Of a stretch of 64,000 bases of DNA, positions 16,572 through 25,504 are shown in pieces. Under the pieces are notes generated by a model that ran no database searches, was not told the origin of the DNA, and saw only the letters and a program-made list of their open reading frames with translations. The DNA is from Flavobacterium sp. (GTDB taxonomy: Bacteria > Bacteroidota > Bacteroidia > Flavobacteriales > Flavobacteriaceae): assembly GCF_017744675.1 (NCBI RefSeq), contig NZ_JAGIAV010000001.1, positions 631,273 through 695,272 of the forward strand, in the 5' to 3' direction. Position 1 is the first letter of the stretch. Each line of letters starts with the position of its first letter. Both the position numbers and the translations under genes were made by a program.

Positions 16572-17732
16572 TTAAAGTAGCGTTGTTCCGTTAGAGATTT
16601 TTACATCATAGAATTTTAATTCAATTCCAAATGTATCTAAATAAAGCTTTGAAAACTTACGCTTAACCTCATTTTCATGTCCTTTTTTAACTAAATTGAT
16701 AGTGCATCCTCCAAAACCACCACCCATAAGTCTTGAACCAATAATGGCATTATCTTCTTTTGCGGTGTCAACAAGCATGTCTAATTCTTCGCAGCTTACC
16801 TCATATTCTTGAGATAAACCGTAATGTGTTTCAAAAAGCAATTCGCCTAAAAGTTCAATGTTTCCTTGGTCTAAAGCTTTGCAGGCTTTAATAACGCGAT
16901 TGATTTCTTTTACAACAAAATGAACTCTGCTGAAAACTTTTTCGGTCATTTTGTCTTTCAAGCTTATAACTTGCTCTTCGGTCGCATCTCTAAAACTTTT
17001 TACTTCTGGGAAATAGCTTTTTATAATAGATAAACCTTCTTCGCATTCGATTCTTCTAGTATTATATTCTGATGTAAAAAGCGAATGTTTTACATTAGAA
17101 TCAAATAAAATCAGAGAATAATCTTTGAAATCGGCATTGTGATATTCAAAATCTAAAGTGTTGCAGTCTAATTGAATTACTTGGTTTTCAAGACCGTGAA
17201 CGCTTGAGAACTGATCCATAATTCCGCAGTTGATGCCAACCCAGTGTTCTGCTTTTTGTCCTAATAATGAAATGTCTTTTTTCTCGATTTTTAAATCAAA
17301 AAGAGATTTGATTCCGAAAATCATTCCGCATTCTAAAGCTGCTGAAGAAGACAATCCAGAACCAACCGGAATATTGCTGCTGAAAACGCAGTTGAAACCG
17401 TCAAAAGAAAATCCGTTGTCTTGCAATTGTTTAATTACGCCACGAATATAATTGGTCCAAACCACATCGCTCAGTTTTACTTCTTGAGTCAGATCGATTT
17501 CAAATTCTTCGTTTAAATCGATAGCAATTATTTTGGAAGTTTTGGTGTTGTTTTTTTCAAAAGCAAAACAAATCACTTTGTCGATTGCGGCAGGCAAAAC
17601 ATAACCATCATTATAGTCAATATGCTCTCCAATGATGTTAATTCTACCTGGAGAAAGTACCGTTTTTTGAGGAGAAGACCCGAAAGATTTCTCAAAAAAA
17701 GCAACGGTATTTTGTATTAAAATATCATTCAT
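16572..17732 (-). CDS. galK: Galactokinase
   Basis: 386 residues, GHMP kinase. It has the galactokinase signature (PGRINIIGEHIDYNDGYV, about 28-45), the ATP loop PVGSGLSSSAALECG, and a C-terminal GHMP motif SRLMGGGFGGCTINLV. It phosphorylates alpha-D-galactose at C1. It lies between galM (32-base gap) and galT (14-base gap) in one minus-strand operon. Nothing unusual is seen in length or motifs. Confidence 0.95.
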   Translation of the reverse strand: MNDILIQNTVAFFEKSFGSSPQKTVLSPGRINIIGEHIDYNDGYVLPAAIDKVICFAFEKNNTKTSKIIAIDLNEEFEIDLTQEVKLSDVVWTNYIRGVIKQLQDNGFSFDGFNCVFSSNIPVGSGLSSSAALECGMIFGIKSLFDLKIEKKDISLLGQKAEHWVGINCGIMDQFSSVHGLENQVIQLDCNTLDFEYHNADFKDYSLILFDSNVKHSLFTSEYNTRRIECEEGLSIIKSYFPEVKSFRDATEEQVISLKDKMTEKVFSRVHFVVKEINRVIKACKALDQGNIELLGELLFETHYGLSQEYEVSCEELDMLVDTAKEDNAIIGSRLMGGGFGGCTINLVKKGHENEVKRKFSKLYLDTFGIELKFYDVKISNGTTLL

Positions 17733-17764
17733 TATAGTTAGTTGTATGGTGTTTTTTGGAATTA

Positions 17765-18817
17765 TTAATTTAAACTTTCAAATTTATAAAGCGTTTTCTG
17801 CGTGTATTCTTCGCCTTTTTTCAAAACCGCATTTGGAAAATGAGCATGATTTGGAGCGTCTGGGAAATTTTGAGTTTCAAAGCAAATTCCGCTTTGCGCA
17901 TTATAATCTACATTTTCTTTTCCTTTTAGTTTTCCGAAACAATTTCCGCCTACATATATATGCACACTTGGCTGATCGGTATAGACATTCATTCTCAATT
18001 TGTTTTTTAAGCTGATCAATTGTCCGACAATTTCAGTTTTAGAATTCACGACAAACGAATTGTCAATAGGAAACGGACAATTTTTAGGTGTTCTAAAATC
18101 AAAATCATGATTGGTTAAATCGGTAAAATTTCCTGTCGGAATATTGTCTGAATTTGTTTCCAATATTTTAGCCGATTTGATAAACATTTGCTGTTCTAAA
18201 ACATTTCCGTCATGTCCATCAAGGTTGAAATAACTGTGATGCGTCAGATTGATAATAGTATCTTCTGTTGAGGTCGCTTTATATTCTAGTTTTAATTCAT
18301 TTTCTTCAGTCAACGTATACGTTAAATAAACCGTCATTTCTCCAGGGAAATTTTCCTCTAAATGCTCACTCAAAAGGCCAAAAGTAAGAGATGGGTTTTC
18401 GCCAGAACTTGCATTAACTACGCTCCACACTTTTCTTCCAAATCCCATTTCTCCGCCATGAAGTGTGTTGCCATTATTGTTTCCGCCCAACTGAAACTTT
18501 TTATCATTAAGACTAAAAGTTGCATTATGAATGCGTCCTGCATAGCGGCCCACTGTGGTTCCGAAATAAGGAGCGCTCGGCAAATTATAAGATTCTAAAT
18601 ACGCATCTAAATTATCGAAGCCTAAAACAACATCTACTTGTTTTCCGTTAACTGGAATTTGAATCGAAGTTACAGTTGCTCCATAATTGATAATCTGCAC
18701 TTTCATTCCGTTTTTATTAACCAAATCAAAAGAATAAATTTCTTCCTTATTGGGCATTAAACCAAACAATTTGCAATTATGAATCTCTTTTAAATGCGAT
18801 ATGTGTTTTATTTTCAT
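17765..18817 (-). CDS. galM: Aldose 1-epimerase (galactose mutarotase)
   Basis: About 350 residues. Mutarotase motifs are present: NYGATVTSIQIP, the histidine motifs GNTLHGGEMGFGRKVW and LTHHSYFNLDGH, and a C-terminal SGICFETQNFPDAPNH carrying the catalytic Glu. It converts beta- to alpha-galactose for GalK. I start it at the ATG at 18817 (MKIKHIS). A longer frame from 18856 would begin upstream of the likely transcription start, because the minus-strand box TACTTTTG lies at 18842-18849. No signal peptide, in contrast to the lipoprotein mutarotase at 27154. First gene of the gal operon. Confidence 0.92.
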   Translation of the reverse strand: MKIKHISHLKEIHNCKLFGLMPNKEEIYSFDLVNKNGMKVQIINYGATVTSIQIPVNGKQVDVVLGFDNLDAYLESYNLPSAPYFGTTVGRYAGRIHNATFSLNDKKFQLGGNNNGNTLHGGEMGFGRKVWSVVNASSGENPSLTFGLLSEHLEENFPGEMTVYLTYTLTEENELKLEYKATSTEDTIINLTHHSYFNLDGHDGNVLEQQMFIKSAKILETNSDNIPTGNFTDLTNHDFDFRTPKNCPFPIDNSFVVNSKTEIVGQLISLKNKLRMNVYTDQPSVHIYVGGNCFGKLKGKENVDYNAQSGICFETQNFPDAPNHAHFPNAVLKKGEEYTQKTLYKFESLN

Positions 18818-18841
18818 ATAATTTTTACCAAAAATGAAATC

Positions 18842-18849
18842 CAAAAGTA
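18842..18849 (-). promoter_or_regulatory. -7 box of the gal operon
   Basis: TACTTTTG on the minus strand matches TAnnTTTG and lies 24 bases before the chosen galM start. Confidence 0.55.
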
Positions 18850-18860
18850 GAAACATTTTT

Positions 18861-18868
18861 TATATTTG
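18861..18868 (+). promoter_or_regulatory. -7 box of the GntR-type regulator gene
   Basis: TATATTTG matches TAnnTTTG. It lies 52 bases before the regulator ATG and back-to-back with the gal operon box. Confidence 0.5.
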
Positions 18869-18870
18869 CA

Positions 18871-18887
18871 TACCAGTACCTACCAGT
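18871..18887. promoter_or_regulatory. Candidate operator of the gal regulator
   Basis: Two direct copies of TACCAGT with a 10-base period (18871-18877, 18881-18887). They overlap the likely regulator transcription start and the -33 region of the gal operon. This is the place where an autoregulating repressor of both genes would bind. The assignment to the adjacent GntR-type protein is inference. Confidence 0.4.
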
Positions 18888-18920
18888 TTCTAATTATTTA
18901 ATAGTCAAAATGACTTTATC

Positions 18921-19919
18921 ATGAGCATGATTTCAATTCAAAATAATATTGGTTTGCCAAAATACAAGCAGATTATTCTCTCAATCGAAAAAGCGATTGA
19001 AGAAGGAAATTTAATTAAAGGAGACCGACTTCCATCTGTTAATAAAGTCTGTTTGGCATTTTCATTATCTCGCGATACGGTCTTGTTGGCGTATGATGAA
19101 TTGAAGAAAAGAGGCATTATTTATGCCATTCCCGGTAAAGGATATTACGTTAAAAGTATTGAAATCACTATAACTCAGAAGATTTTCCTGCTTTTTGATG
19201 AGTTGAATATTTTCAAGGAAGATATTTATAATTCGTTTTTAAAAAACATTGGTAAAAATGTGCAGGTCGATATTTTCTTTCATCATTTTAATGTTCAGGT
19301 TTTTAAAAAGCTGATACACGACAGTAACGGAAATTATACAAAATACATAATCATGCCGACGAATTTAAGCGATATTGCCGATTCGATAAAAACCCTACCA
19401 GTGAGTGATGTAATTATTTTGGATCAGACCAATCCAGATTTAAAAATGTTTCCAGCGATTTACCAAAACCATCAAAAAGATATTTACGAAGGTTTAATGA
19501 AAGGGAAATCCAGATTGGCAAAATACAAGAAACTAATTTTAATTTTCCCAGGTTTTAGAGAGCCGCCAGGAATGAAATTGGGTTTTGAATCGTTTTGCGA
19601 AACTTATGGTTTTGATTACGAAGTGATTTCAGATTTTGGCAATCAATCTATTGCATTAGGAGATTTGTACATTATTCCGCACGATCGGGATTTGCTTTTG
19701 GTAATAGAAAATGCAATGAGCAGAAATTTAAAGCTAGGAGAAGATTTTGGAATTATCTCTTATAATGAGACGCCATTGAAGAAAATTGCAGCAAACGGAA
19801 TTACGACCATTTCAACCAATTTTGAATTGATGGGCAAGATTCTAGCCGATATGGTTCTGAAAGGAACAAAAGAGCAGATCGAAAATAAATCTGCTCTCAT
19901 AGTTAGAAATTCTTTATAA
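18921..19919 (+). CDS. GntR-type regulator with LacI-like sensor, likely gal operon regulator
   Basis: 332 residues. The N-terminal GntR winged helix (about 8-78) carries PKYKQIILSIEKAIEEGNLI, GDRLPSVNKVC, LSRDTVLLAYDELKKRGII and GKGYYV. The C-terminal part (about 85-330) resembles a periplasmic-binding/LacI sensor (FGIISYNETPLKKIAANGITTIST). The same architecture is seen in Bacillus AraR. It is divergent from galM with a shared 103-base promoter region holding a phased TACCAGT repeat. The sugar ligand is inferred to be galactose. Confidence 0.82.
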   Translation: MSMISIQNNIGLPKYKQIILSIEKAIEEGNLIKGDRLPSVNKVCLAFSLSRDTVLLAYDELKKRGIIYAIPGKGYYVKSIEITITQKIFLLFDELNIFKEDIYNSFLKNIGKNVQVDIFFHHFNVQVFKKLIHDSNGNYTKYIIMPTNLSDIADSIKTLPVSDVIILDQTNPDLKMFPAIYQNHQKDIYEGLMKGKSRLAKYKKLILIFPGFREPPGMKLGFESFCETYGFDYEVISDFGNQSIALGDLYIIPHDRDLLLVIENAMSRNLKLGEDFGIISYNETPLKKIAANGITTISTNFELMGKILADMVLKGTKEQIENKSALIVRNSL

Positions 19920-19933
19920 TATAATAGTGTCAA

Positions 19934-20623
19934 TTATAAATTGAGCACAAAATTATTTAGTAGTTTTTCTTCATATTTCTCTTTGTTGAAAGTATATAAA
20001 TAAGAACCTTTTCGAGAAGACTGCATGTCTTTTTCGTCTAGTTTATTTAAAATTTCTAAAGAGTTTATTTTGCTAATGAAATTTCTTTTGTCTAATTCTT
20101 TGCTCAAAATAGCTTCATACAATTCTAAAAGCTGACGCATTGTGAATTTCTCAGGAAGCAATTCAAAGCCAATTGGTTTGATAGAAGTTTTGTAGCGAAG
20201 TCTCTTAATGGCATTTTCAACCATTTCATTGTGGTCAAAAATTAAGTTTGGCGCATCATTAATTGGAAACCATTTTGCATGATAATTCTGAATCAGTTCT
20301 GCATTATGGTTTTCGATATTAATTAAGGCAAAGTAAGAAACCGAAATGGTTCTTTCTACCGGGTCACGATCAATTTCGCTGTATGCATAAAGCTGCTCCA
20401 TATAAATATCGTTAAGACCTGTATAGGTATTTAAGATTCTGGTTGCCGCAGCGTCTAAAACTTCATCGCGTTTTAGAAATCCTCCAATTAAGGACCATTT
20501 TCCTTTTTCAGGCTCAAAATCTCTTTGAATCAAAAGGATTTTCAACCCTTCATTGTCGAACCCAAAAATGATGCAGTCAACCGCCAATAAAACTTTATCG
20601 GCAGAGCTATAACTATCTAACAT
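19934..20623 (-). CDS. araR: Nudix-type transcriptional regulator of arabinose genes (AraR of Bacteroidota)
   Basis: 229 residues. An N-terminal Nudix-like domain (about 1-140) has a degenerate Nudix box (GGFLKRDEVLDAAATRILNT lacks the full catalytic REx2EE pattern). A C-terminal winged helix (about 155-225) follows: LPEKFTMRQLLELYEAIL, DKRNFISKI. This is the NrtR-like layout of the arabinose-responsive AraR described in Bacteroides. The loss of Nudix catalytic residues fits a sugar sensor rather than a hydrolase. It is convergent with the GntR-type gene and divergent from the arabinofuranosidase. A candidate operator lies in its own promoter region at 20680-20698. Confidence 0.85.
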   Translation of the reverse strand: MLDSYSSADKVLLAVDCIIFGFDNEGLKILLIQRDFEPEKGKWSLIGGFLKRDEVLDAAATRILNTYTGLNDIYMEQLYAYSEIDRDPVERTISVSYFALINIENHNAELIQNYHAKWFPINDAPNLIFDHNEMVENAIKRLRYKTSIKPIGFELLPEKFTMRQLLELYEAILSKELDKRNFISKINSLEILNKLDEKDMQSSRKGSYLYTFNKEKYEEKLLNNFVLNL

Positions 20624-20679
20624 ATATAATTAATTTGTATGGTAAATATATAAACTTCTTAAAACGTATCATAATTTAA

Positions 20680-20698
20680 TAATGTCGATTTTACACTT
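20680..20698. promoter_or_regulatory. Candidate AraR operator 1 (araR promoter)
   Basis: TAATGT-N7-ACACTT, with the same half-site spacing as the sites at 21053 and 22894. It lies 57 bases before the araR start, suggesting autoregulation. The rest of the 520-base spacer 20624-21143 is A/T-rich, with no gene that I can support. Confidence 0.45.
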
Positions 20699-21052
20699 AA
20701 TATTAAAAGGCAATAAAATAATACAATTTGGATAATGATCATGAAACGCTTTGTTCTGTTTTCTTTCTCGATTATATATAAAAATTATGAAGTCAAAGGT
20801 AGAAACATTTTTATAAGAGAATGAATCTGAGGATTATTATTTCGCGATCAAAAATTATTTTTTTTGAAATTTTGTTACAAATGCCACTGTTCGCAGGTTT
20901 TTTGTCGATTTTTTTTGGATTTTACATTTATAAGGTTTATCAAAATCTTTTTTTATGCTGATTTTTAAGGGATAATTGCGAAATCTATTTTTTACAACCA
21001 GTTGTTTTGATGTTTTTATTTTTTTATGTGGCTTTTTTTTATTTAAATTTAC

Positions 21053-21071
21053 AAATGTTAAACAGACACTT
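21053..21071. promoter_or_regulatory. Candidate AraR operator 2 (arabinofuranosidase promoter)
   Basis: AAATGT-N7-ACACTT, followed by ATAAA as at the araB site. It lies 73 bases before the GH51 start codon. Confidence 0.55.
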
Positions 21072-21143
21072 ATAAATTTAAACCAAAAAGCAATAGGGAA
21101 TAGAGAATGCTCTTTTTCCTAAAAACAAAAAACCACAAGAAAC

Positions 21144-22688
21144 ATGAAAAAGCTATTACTGATATCGTTTGCTGTACTTGGCATCCAAACAATATCTGCA
21201 CAAAAAGAATCCACACTTATTTCAATAAAAAATGATGCCTCGGCGCCAACCATAAATAGAAATATTTACGGTCATTTTGCAGAACATCTAGGACGTTGCA
21301 TTTACGGTGGATTTTTTGTTGGAGATACTTCTAAAATTCCAAACACAAAGGGAGTTCGAAACGACATTGTAAAAGCATTGAAGGATCTTAAAATTCCGAA
21401 TTTAAGATGGCCTGGAGGATGTTTTGCAGATACGTATCACTGGAAAGATGGGATAGGTCCAAAAGAACAGCGCCCGACAATTGTAAACCAATGGTGGGGA
21501 GGTGTTACAGAAGATAATAGTTTCGGGACGCATGACTTTTTAAATATGTGCGAATTGCTTGGAGCAGAACCTTACTTATCTGGAAATGTTGGAAGCGGAA
21601 CAGTTCAAGAATTAGCAGACTGGGTTCAGTACACCAATTTTGGAGGGAAAAGTCCGATGAGTGATCTTCGTAAGAAAAACGGAAGAACAGAGCCTTGGAA
21701 AGTGAAATACTGGGGAATTGGAAATGAAGCATGGGGCTGCGGCGGAAATATGACGGCAGATTATTATGCAAACGAATATAAAAAATTCGCCACTTTTATG
21801 TCTGATTGGGGAAATGCAGGAGGAATTACAAGAATCGCATCTGGTGCCAACAGCTCTGATTACAACTGGACAGAAGTTTTAATGAAAAACATTCCTTTAA
21901 GTATGCTTGGCGGAGTTGGCGTGCATCATTATGCTGTAATCGATTGGGCCAAAAAAGGTTCGGATGTTGACTTTACAGAAAAAGAATATTTCCTTACTAT
22001 GCAGTCTGCTTTAATAATGGAAGAGCTTGTTACCAAACATGCTGCAATAATGGATAAATATGATCCAGAGAAAAAAGTAGCCATGATTGTAGATGAATGG
22101 GGAGGTTGGTATGACGTTCAGAAAGGAACAAACCCAGGATTTTTATATCAGCAAAATACAATGAGAGATGCTGTCTTGGCAGGTGCAACATTAAATATTT
22201 TTAATAACCATGCAGACCGTGTTCGCATGGCCAATTTAGCCCAATGTATTAATGTGCTTCAGGCTGTAATTTTAACAGACAAAGCAAAAATGATCACGAC
22301 GCCAACCTATCATGTCATGAAAATGTACAGCGTGCATCAGGATGCAAAATTATTGCCAATAGATTTTAAATCGCCTTTATATACTTACAATGGTCAAAGC
22401 ATTCCAGCCGTGTCTGCTTCGGCATCAAAAGATCAGAGCGGTTCTGTTCATATTTCGCTAGTAAATATTGATCCGGTAAATAAGAATAAAATAGAAATTG
22501 ATGTAAAAGATCTTGGTGTAAAAGGTTTTTCAGGAAATATAATTACTGCTTCGAAACTGCAAGATTACAATTCTTTCGAGAATCCGAATAAAATTGTTCC
22601 TGTTGCTTTCAAAGGTTTTGAAAACAAAAAAGGAAAACTTGAAATAACATTGCCTCCTTATTCTGTATTGGTTTTAGAAGGAAAATAA
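21144..22688 (+). CDS. Alpha-L-arabinofuranosidase, GH51, secreted
   Basis: 514 residues with signal peptide MKKLLLISFAVLGIQTISAQ, so it acts in the periplasm or at the surface. GH51 catalytic residues: acid/base E195 in WGIGNEAWGCGG and nucleophile E318 in MIVDEWGGWYD. The family segments RWPGGCFADTYHW and NIYGHFAEHLGRCIYGG are intact. It releases L-arabinose from arabinan or arabinoxylan side chains, supplying the araB-araD-araA genes just downstream. A terminator hairpin follows, so it is probably a separate unit under the same regulator (candidate AraR site 73 bases upstream). Confidence 0.93.
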   Translation: MKKLLLISFAVLGIQTISAQKESTLISIKNDASAPTINRNIYGHFAEHLGRCIYGGFFVGDTSKIPNTKGVRNDIVKALKDLKIPNLRWPGGCFADTYHWKDGIGPKEQRPTIVNQWWGGVTEDNSFGTHDFLNMCELLGAEPYLSGNVGSGTVQELADWVQYTNFGGKSPMSDLRKKNGRTEPWKVKYWGIGNEAWGCGGNMTADYYANEYKKFATFMSDWGNAGGITRIASGANSSDYNWTEVLMKNIPLSMLGGVGVHHYAVIDWAKKGSDVDFTEKEYFLTMQSALIMEELVTKHAAIMDKYDPEKKVAMIVDEWGGWYDVQKGTNPGFLYQQNTMRDAVLAGATLNIFNNHADRVRMANLAQCINVLQAVILTDKAKMITTPTYHVMKMYSVHQDAKLLPIDFKSPLYTYNGQSIPAVSASASKDQSGSVHISLVNIDPVNKNKIEIDVKDLGVKGFSGNIITASKLQDYNSFENPNKIVPVAFKGFENKKGKLEITLPPYSVLVLEGK

Positions 22689-22702
22689 TAGAAAGAGATC
22701 TG

Positions 22703-22731
22703 AAAATCCGTTCTTCAAAGAGCGGATTTTT
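22703..22731 (+). terminator. Terminator after the arabinofuranosidase gene
   Basis: Stem AAAATCCG..TCT with AGA.CGGATTTT around a TCAA loop, ending in a T run. Confidence 0.7.
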
Positions 22732-22893
22732 ACAGCTTAAACAAACGAAATGCATTTTTAAAAGAAAGAATTTCTGTTTGCGAATGAAATAATCGCAACA
22801 TTATAAATGTGTAGGTAACATTTATTTTTTGATTTAAGGCTAAAATGCTGTTTTAATGCATTTATAGCAAAAATTAACTATACAATTTCAATT

Positions 22894-22912
22894 AAGTGTT
22901 TTTTGTACACTT
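22894..22912. promoter_or_regulatory. Candidate AraR operator 3 (araB promoter)
   Basis: AAGTGT-N7-ACACTT, a perfect dyad of half sites with 7-base spacing, followed by ATAAA. It covers the expected -33 region of the araB promoter. Confidence 0.6.
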
Positions 22913-22928
22913 ATAAAATATTTATCTC

Positions 22929-22936
22929 TATATTTG
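22929..22936 (+). promoter_or_regulatory. -7 box of the araBDA operon
   Basis: TATATTTG, a full match to TAnnTTTG, 24 bases before the araB start and 16 bases after the candidate operator. Confidence 0.6.
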
Positions 22937-22960
22937 TCAATATTTTAAAATAATATACGA

Positions 22961-24652
22961 ATGAAAAATTATGTAATAGGATTGGACTACGGAACAGATT
23001 CTGTTCGCGCGGTGCTAATTGATACTGAGAATGGACAGGAGCTGGCATCGAATGTTTCTCATTACAAAAGATGGAAAAACAAGCAGTATTGTGATGCCTC
23101 TATAAACCAGTTTCGCCAACATCCTTTGGATCACATTGAGGGATTGGAAATTACAATTCAAAATGTAGTAAAAGAAAGTAAGGTTGATCCGTCATTGGTT
23201 CGCGGAATTTGTATTGACACAACGGGATCTTCTCCTGTTCCAGTTACAAAAGATGGAACACCATTGGCGTTGACAAAAGGTTTTGAAGAAAACCCAAATG
23301 CAATGATGGTTTTATGGAAAGATCACACTGCGATAAATGAAGCAAACGAAATCAACGAACTGGCAGTAAGCTGGGGTGGAGAAGATGTGACAAAATACGT
23401 TGGAGGAATTTATTCTTCAGAATGGTTTTGGGCAAAAATCCTTCACATTGCAAGACAAGATGAAGCAGTTAGAAATGCAGCATATACTTGGATGGAGCAT
23501 TGCGATTTAATGACGTATTTGTTAATTGAAGATAAAGATTTAAAAACATTTAAAAGAAGCCGTTGTGCAGCAGGTCATAAAGCCATGTGGCATGCAGACT
23601 GGAACGGATTACCGCCAGTTGAATTTTTAGAAAAATTACATCCGTATTTGGCGACTTTGCGTGGCAATTTATACGATGAAACCTATACTTCAGACTTAGT
23701 TGCTGGAAAATTAAGCCAAGAATGGGCAGAACGTTTAGGACTTTCTACAGAAACGGTTGTGGCTGTTGGAACGTTCGATGCACATTCTGGTGCTGTTGGA
23801 GCTAAAATTGAAGAAAACACTTTAGTCCGTGTTATGGGAACTTCAACTTGCGATATCCTAGTTGGTTCTTATGAGGAAGTGGGAACAAAAACCGTTCGCG
23901 GAATCTGCGGTCAAGTGGACGGATCTGTAATTCCAGGATTTATTGGTTTGGAAGCAGGACAATCGGCTTTTGGTGATTTACTGGCTTGGTACAAAGAATT
24001 GCTAATGTGGCCAACAGAACATTTATTAGCTTCTTCTTCAACTTTAAATGATGCGCAAAAAGAACAATTAAGAGAAGAATTCAGCGATAAATTGATTATT
24101 GAATTAACTAAAGAAGCAGAGAAAATCCCTGTTTCAGAAAGTCTTCCAATTGCTTTAGACTGGATCAACGGACGAAGAACTCCAGATGCCAATCAGGAAG
24201 TGAAAAGCGCCATTTCAAATTTATCTTTAGGAACAAAAGCGCCTCATATTTTCAAAGCTTTAGTAAACGCAATCTGTTTTGGAGCGAAGAAAATCGTGGA
24301 TCGTTTTGAAGAAGAAGGCGTAAAAATCGACAGTGTTATCGGAATTGGTGGCGTGGCTCGTAAATCTCCTTTTATTATGCAGACTTTGGCCAACGTTTTA
24401 AACAAGCCAATTAAAGTGGCGGCTTCAGACCAGACACCTGCTTTAGGTGCCGCAATTTATGCAGCGGTTGCAGCCGGAATTTATCCAAACGTAATCGAAG
24501 CAAGCCAAAAAATTGGAAGTGATTTTGACGGAGAATATTTCCCTCAATTAGATAAAGTGGCAGCGTACCATAAACTGCTTTTAGCTTATGAGCAATTAAG
24601 TGCTTTTGCAGATCCAACTATTAAAATTTCTCAAAATGAGTTCTCTTTATAA
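22961..24652 (+). CDS. araB: Ribulokinase
   Basis: 563 residues, FGGY kinase family, normal for AraB. The N-terminal phosphate loop GLDYGTDSVRAVLID is at about 7-21. Substrate-region GTFDAHSGAVGAKI and the ATP-site segments RVMGTSTCDILVG and GIGGVARKSPFIMQTLANVL follow. It phosphorylates L-ribulose to L-ribulose-5-phosphate. It is the first gene of the araB-araD-araA unit; the araD start codon lies 17 bases inside its 3' end, implying translational coupling. Its promoter carries the clearest candidate AraR site. Confidence 0.95.
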   Translation: MKNYVIGLDYGTDSVRAVLIDTENGQELASNVSHYKRWKNKQYCDASINQFRQHPLDHIEGLEITIQNVVKESKVDPSLVRGICIDTTGSSPVPVTKDGTPLALTKGFEENPNAMMVLWKDHTAINEANEINELAVSWGGEDVTKYVGGIYSSEWFWAKILHIARQDEAVRNAAYTWMEHCDLMTYLLIEDKDLKTFKRSRCAAGHKAMWHADWNGLPPVEFLEKLHPYLATLRGNLYDETYTSDLVAGKLSQEWAERLGLSTETVVAVGTFDAHSGAVGAKIEENTLVRVMGTSTCDILVGSYEEVGTKTVRGICGQVDGSVIPGFIGLEAGQSAFGDLLAWYKELLMWPTEHLLASSSTLNDAQKEQLREEFSDKLIIELTKEAEKIPVSESLPIALDWINGRRTPDANQEVKSAISNLSLGTKAPHIFKALVNAICFGAKKIVDRFEEEGVKIDSVIGIGGVARKSPFIMQTLANVLNKPIKVAASDQTPALGAAIYAAVAAGIYPNVIEASQKIGSDFDGEYFPQLDKVAAYHKLLLAYEQLSAFADPTIKISQNEFSL

Positions 24653-25337
24653 AGATTTAAAACAAGAATGTTACGAAGCCAACATGCAGTTAAATGCATT
24701 GAACTTGGTGGTGTATACTTTCGGAAACGTAAGTGCCGTGGACAGAAAAAATGGTGTTTTCGCCATTAAACCGAGCGGTGTTCCTTACGAAGATTTAAAA
24801 CCTGAAGATATTGTAATTGTCGATTTTGATAATAATGTTATCGAAGGAACGATGCGTCCGTCTTCAGACACAAAAACGCATGCTTATTTATACAAACACT
24901 GGCCAAATATTGGCGGAGTGGCGCATACGCACGCAACTTATTCTGTAGCTTGGGCACAATCGCAGCGAGATATTCCGATTTTCGGAACAACACATGCCGA
25001 TCATTTAACGGCTGATATTCCGTGCGCACCGCCAATGGCAGATCATCTAATAGAAGGAAACTACGAACACAATACTGGAATTCAGATTTTGGATTGTTTC
25101 AAAGAAAAAAATCTTTCTTATGAAGAAGTAGAAATGATTTTAATTGGAAATCACGGTCCGTTTGCTTGGGGAAAAAATGCGGCAAAAGCGGTTTACAACA
25201 GCAAAGTATTAGAAGTTGTGGCAGAAATGGCGTACCTGACTTTACAAATAAATCCGAACGCACCAAGATTAAAAGATTCGTTAATAAAGAAACATTACAA
25301 CCGTAAGCACGGAAAAGATTCGTACTACGGACAGTAA
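24636..25337 (+). CDS. araD: L-ribulose-5-phosphate 4-epimerase
   Basis: 233 residues from MSSLYKDLKQECYEAN. The earlier in-frame start at 24600 would add residues with no family match. Class II aldolase fold: the zinc histidines are in VAHTHATYSVAWAQ and TTHADHLTADIPC, and the third is in NHGPFAWG. It epimerises L-ribulose-5-P to D-xylulose-5-P, feeding the pentose phosphate pathway. It overlaps the araB end. Confidence 0.94.
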   Translation: MSSLYKDLKQECYEANMQLNALNLVVYTFGNVSAVDRKNGVFAIKPSGVPYEDLKPEDIVIVDFDNNVIEGTMRPSSDTKTHAYLYKHWPNIGGVAHTHATYSVAWAQSQRDIPIFGTTHADHLTADIPCAPPMADHLIEGNYEHNTGIQILDCFKEKNLSYEEVEMILIGNHGPFAWGKNAAKAVYNSKVLEVVAEMAYLTLQINPNAPRLKDSLIKKHYNRKHGKDSYYGQ

Positions 25338-25343
25338 AAATTT

Positions 25344-25494
25344 TTGTTTCAGGTTTCAGGTTTTTTTAGTTTCAAGTTGTTGGAACGTGAAACTTGGAAC
25401 GTGAAACAGACAAAAACAAAAATAATAACATAACAATAAGATTTTCGGCATTTTGAGAACTTGAAACTTGAAACAAAAGAAAACTTGAAACAAA
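25344..25494. repeat. Repeat tract of TTTCAGG/TTGAAAC words between araD and araA
   Basis: The left part repeats TTTCAGG and TTTCAAGTT; the right part repeats ACTTGAAAC, its complement; the middle holds two GGAACGTGAAAC units. The whole tract can fold as an imperfect long hairpin inside the operon transcript. No gene is present. Confidence 0.6.
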
Positions 25495-25504
25495 ATAAAA
25501 AACA

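Noticed and set aside
20624..21143. Small gene in the araR-GH51 spacer
   Set aside because: No frame of useful length with an ATG; the space holds promoters and candidate operators.
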